From contig JAJZRS010000021.1 in assembly GCA_021802545.1 (NCBI GenBank), forward strand, positions 1-51,443: DNA of 51,443 bases, read 5' to 3'. The notes beneath the pieces are model-generated. The model was not told the origin of the DNA and searched no databases. It saw nothing but the letters and a program-made list of their open reading frames with translations. Positions within the stretch are counted from its first letter, which is position 1, and every line of letters starts with the position of its first letter. Source of the DNA: Pseudomonadota bacterium (GTDB lineage: Bacteria > Pseudomonadota > Gammaproteobacteria > Burkholderiales > JABEVD01). Below, one piece after another: positions 51,392 through 51,443 of the stretch. Made by a program: the position numbers and the translations under genes.

Positions 51392-51443
51392 ATCCGAGAA
51401 AGGCAATTTTACAGCAAAATTGCCGCTTTGATAAATCCAACCT

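Overview
The window looks like a chromosomal segment of a moderately GC-rich betaproteobacterium. The gene orders kdsA-eno-ftsB and maf/yceD-rpmF-plsX-fabHDG-acpP-fabF-pabC-mltG-tmk-holB-pilZ-tatD, an rpoS next to mutS, and the mix of c-type cytochrome, c-di-GMP and N-ATPase genes suggest a Nitrosomonadales/Gallionellaceae-like chemolithotroph. That placement is inference from gene content and protein character. No 16S gene or database comparison was available.

Layout. (1) 1-3302: end of kdsA, eno, ftsB, a ygfX-like gene, a glycine-zipper lipoprotein and a small conserved-type hypothetical protein. (2) 3380-8562: an accessory redox locus. A three-gene minus-strand operon encodes a Tat-exported DsrE-like protein, an orphan ModA-like periplasmic binding protein and a five-haem cytochrome whose C-terminal third is TsdA-like. 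The operon is divergent from a YeiE-like LysR regulator and closed by a strong intrinsic terminator. (3) 8540-13874: a nearly complete molybdenum cofactor set (moaA, mobB, moeA, moaD, moaE, moaC, mobA, mog) with a one-domain ModE-like regulator and two matching ModE-box-like palindromes. (4) 14071-22532: a flavin reductase, then a signalling block with a haem-binding chemoreceptor behind a c-di-GMP-I riboswitch, a diguanylate cyclase, and a porin / PstS-like / GGDEF-EAL operon. (5) 22659-31208: an N-type F-ATPase operon (D-C-Q-B-E-F-A-G, no atpR visible) that runs straight into a P-type H+-ATPase gene. (6) 31371-43612: a small ORF, an Old Yellow Enzyme, maf, then the long fatty-acid/cell-envelope/replication gene string on the plus strand. 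(7) 43609-51391: acnA, rpoS, mutS, an Nramp-like transporter with altered metal-site motifs, and tRNA-Arg(CCU) at the right edge.

How parts may work together. Locus 2 can be read as a periplasmic sulfur-compound (thiosulfate-type) oxidation module: a sulfur-binding DsrE-like carrier, an oxyanion-type binding protein, and a TsdA-like enzyme fused to its own three-haem electron wire. Locus 4 links c-di-GMP synthesis, c-di-GMP sensing by RNA and redox taxis in one stretch, and a PilZ protein at 42507 adds another c-di-GMP/pilus component. The N-ATPase/P-ATPase operon points to an inducible proton (or sodium) expulsion unit powered by ATP.

Most promising for new biology: the TsdA-fusion operon, the riboswitch-controlled haem chemoreceptor, the mini-ModE with its two operators, and the combined F-type/P-type ATPase operon without atpR.
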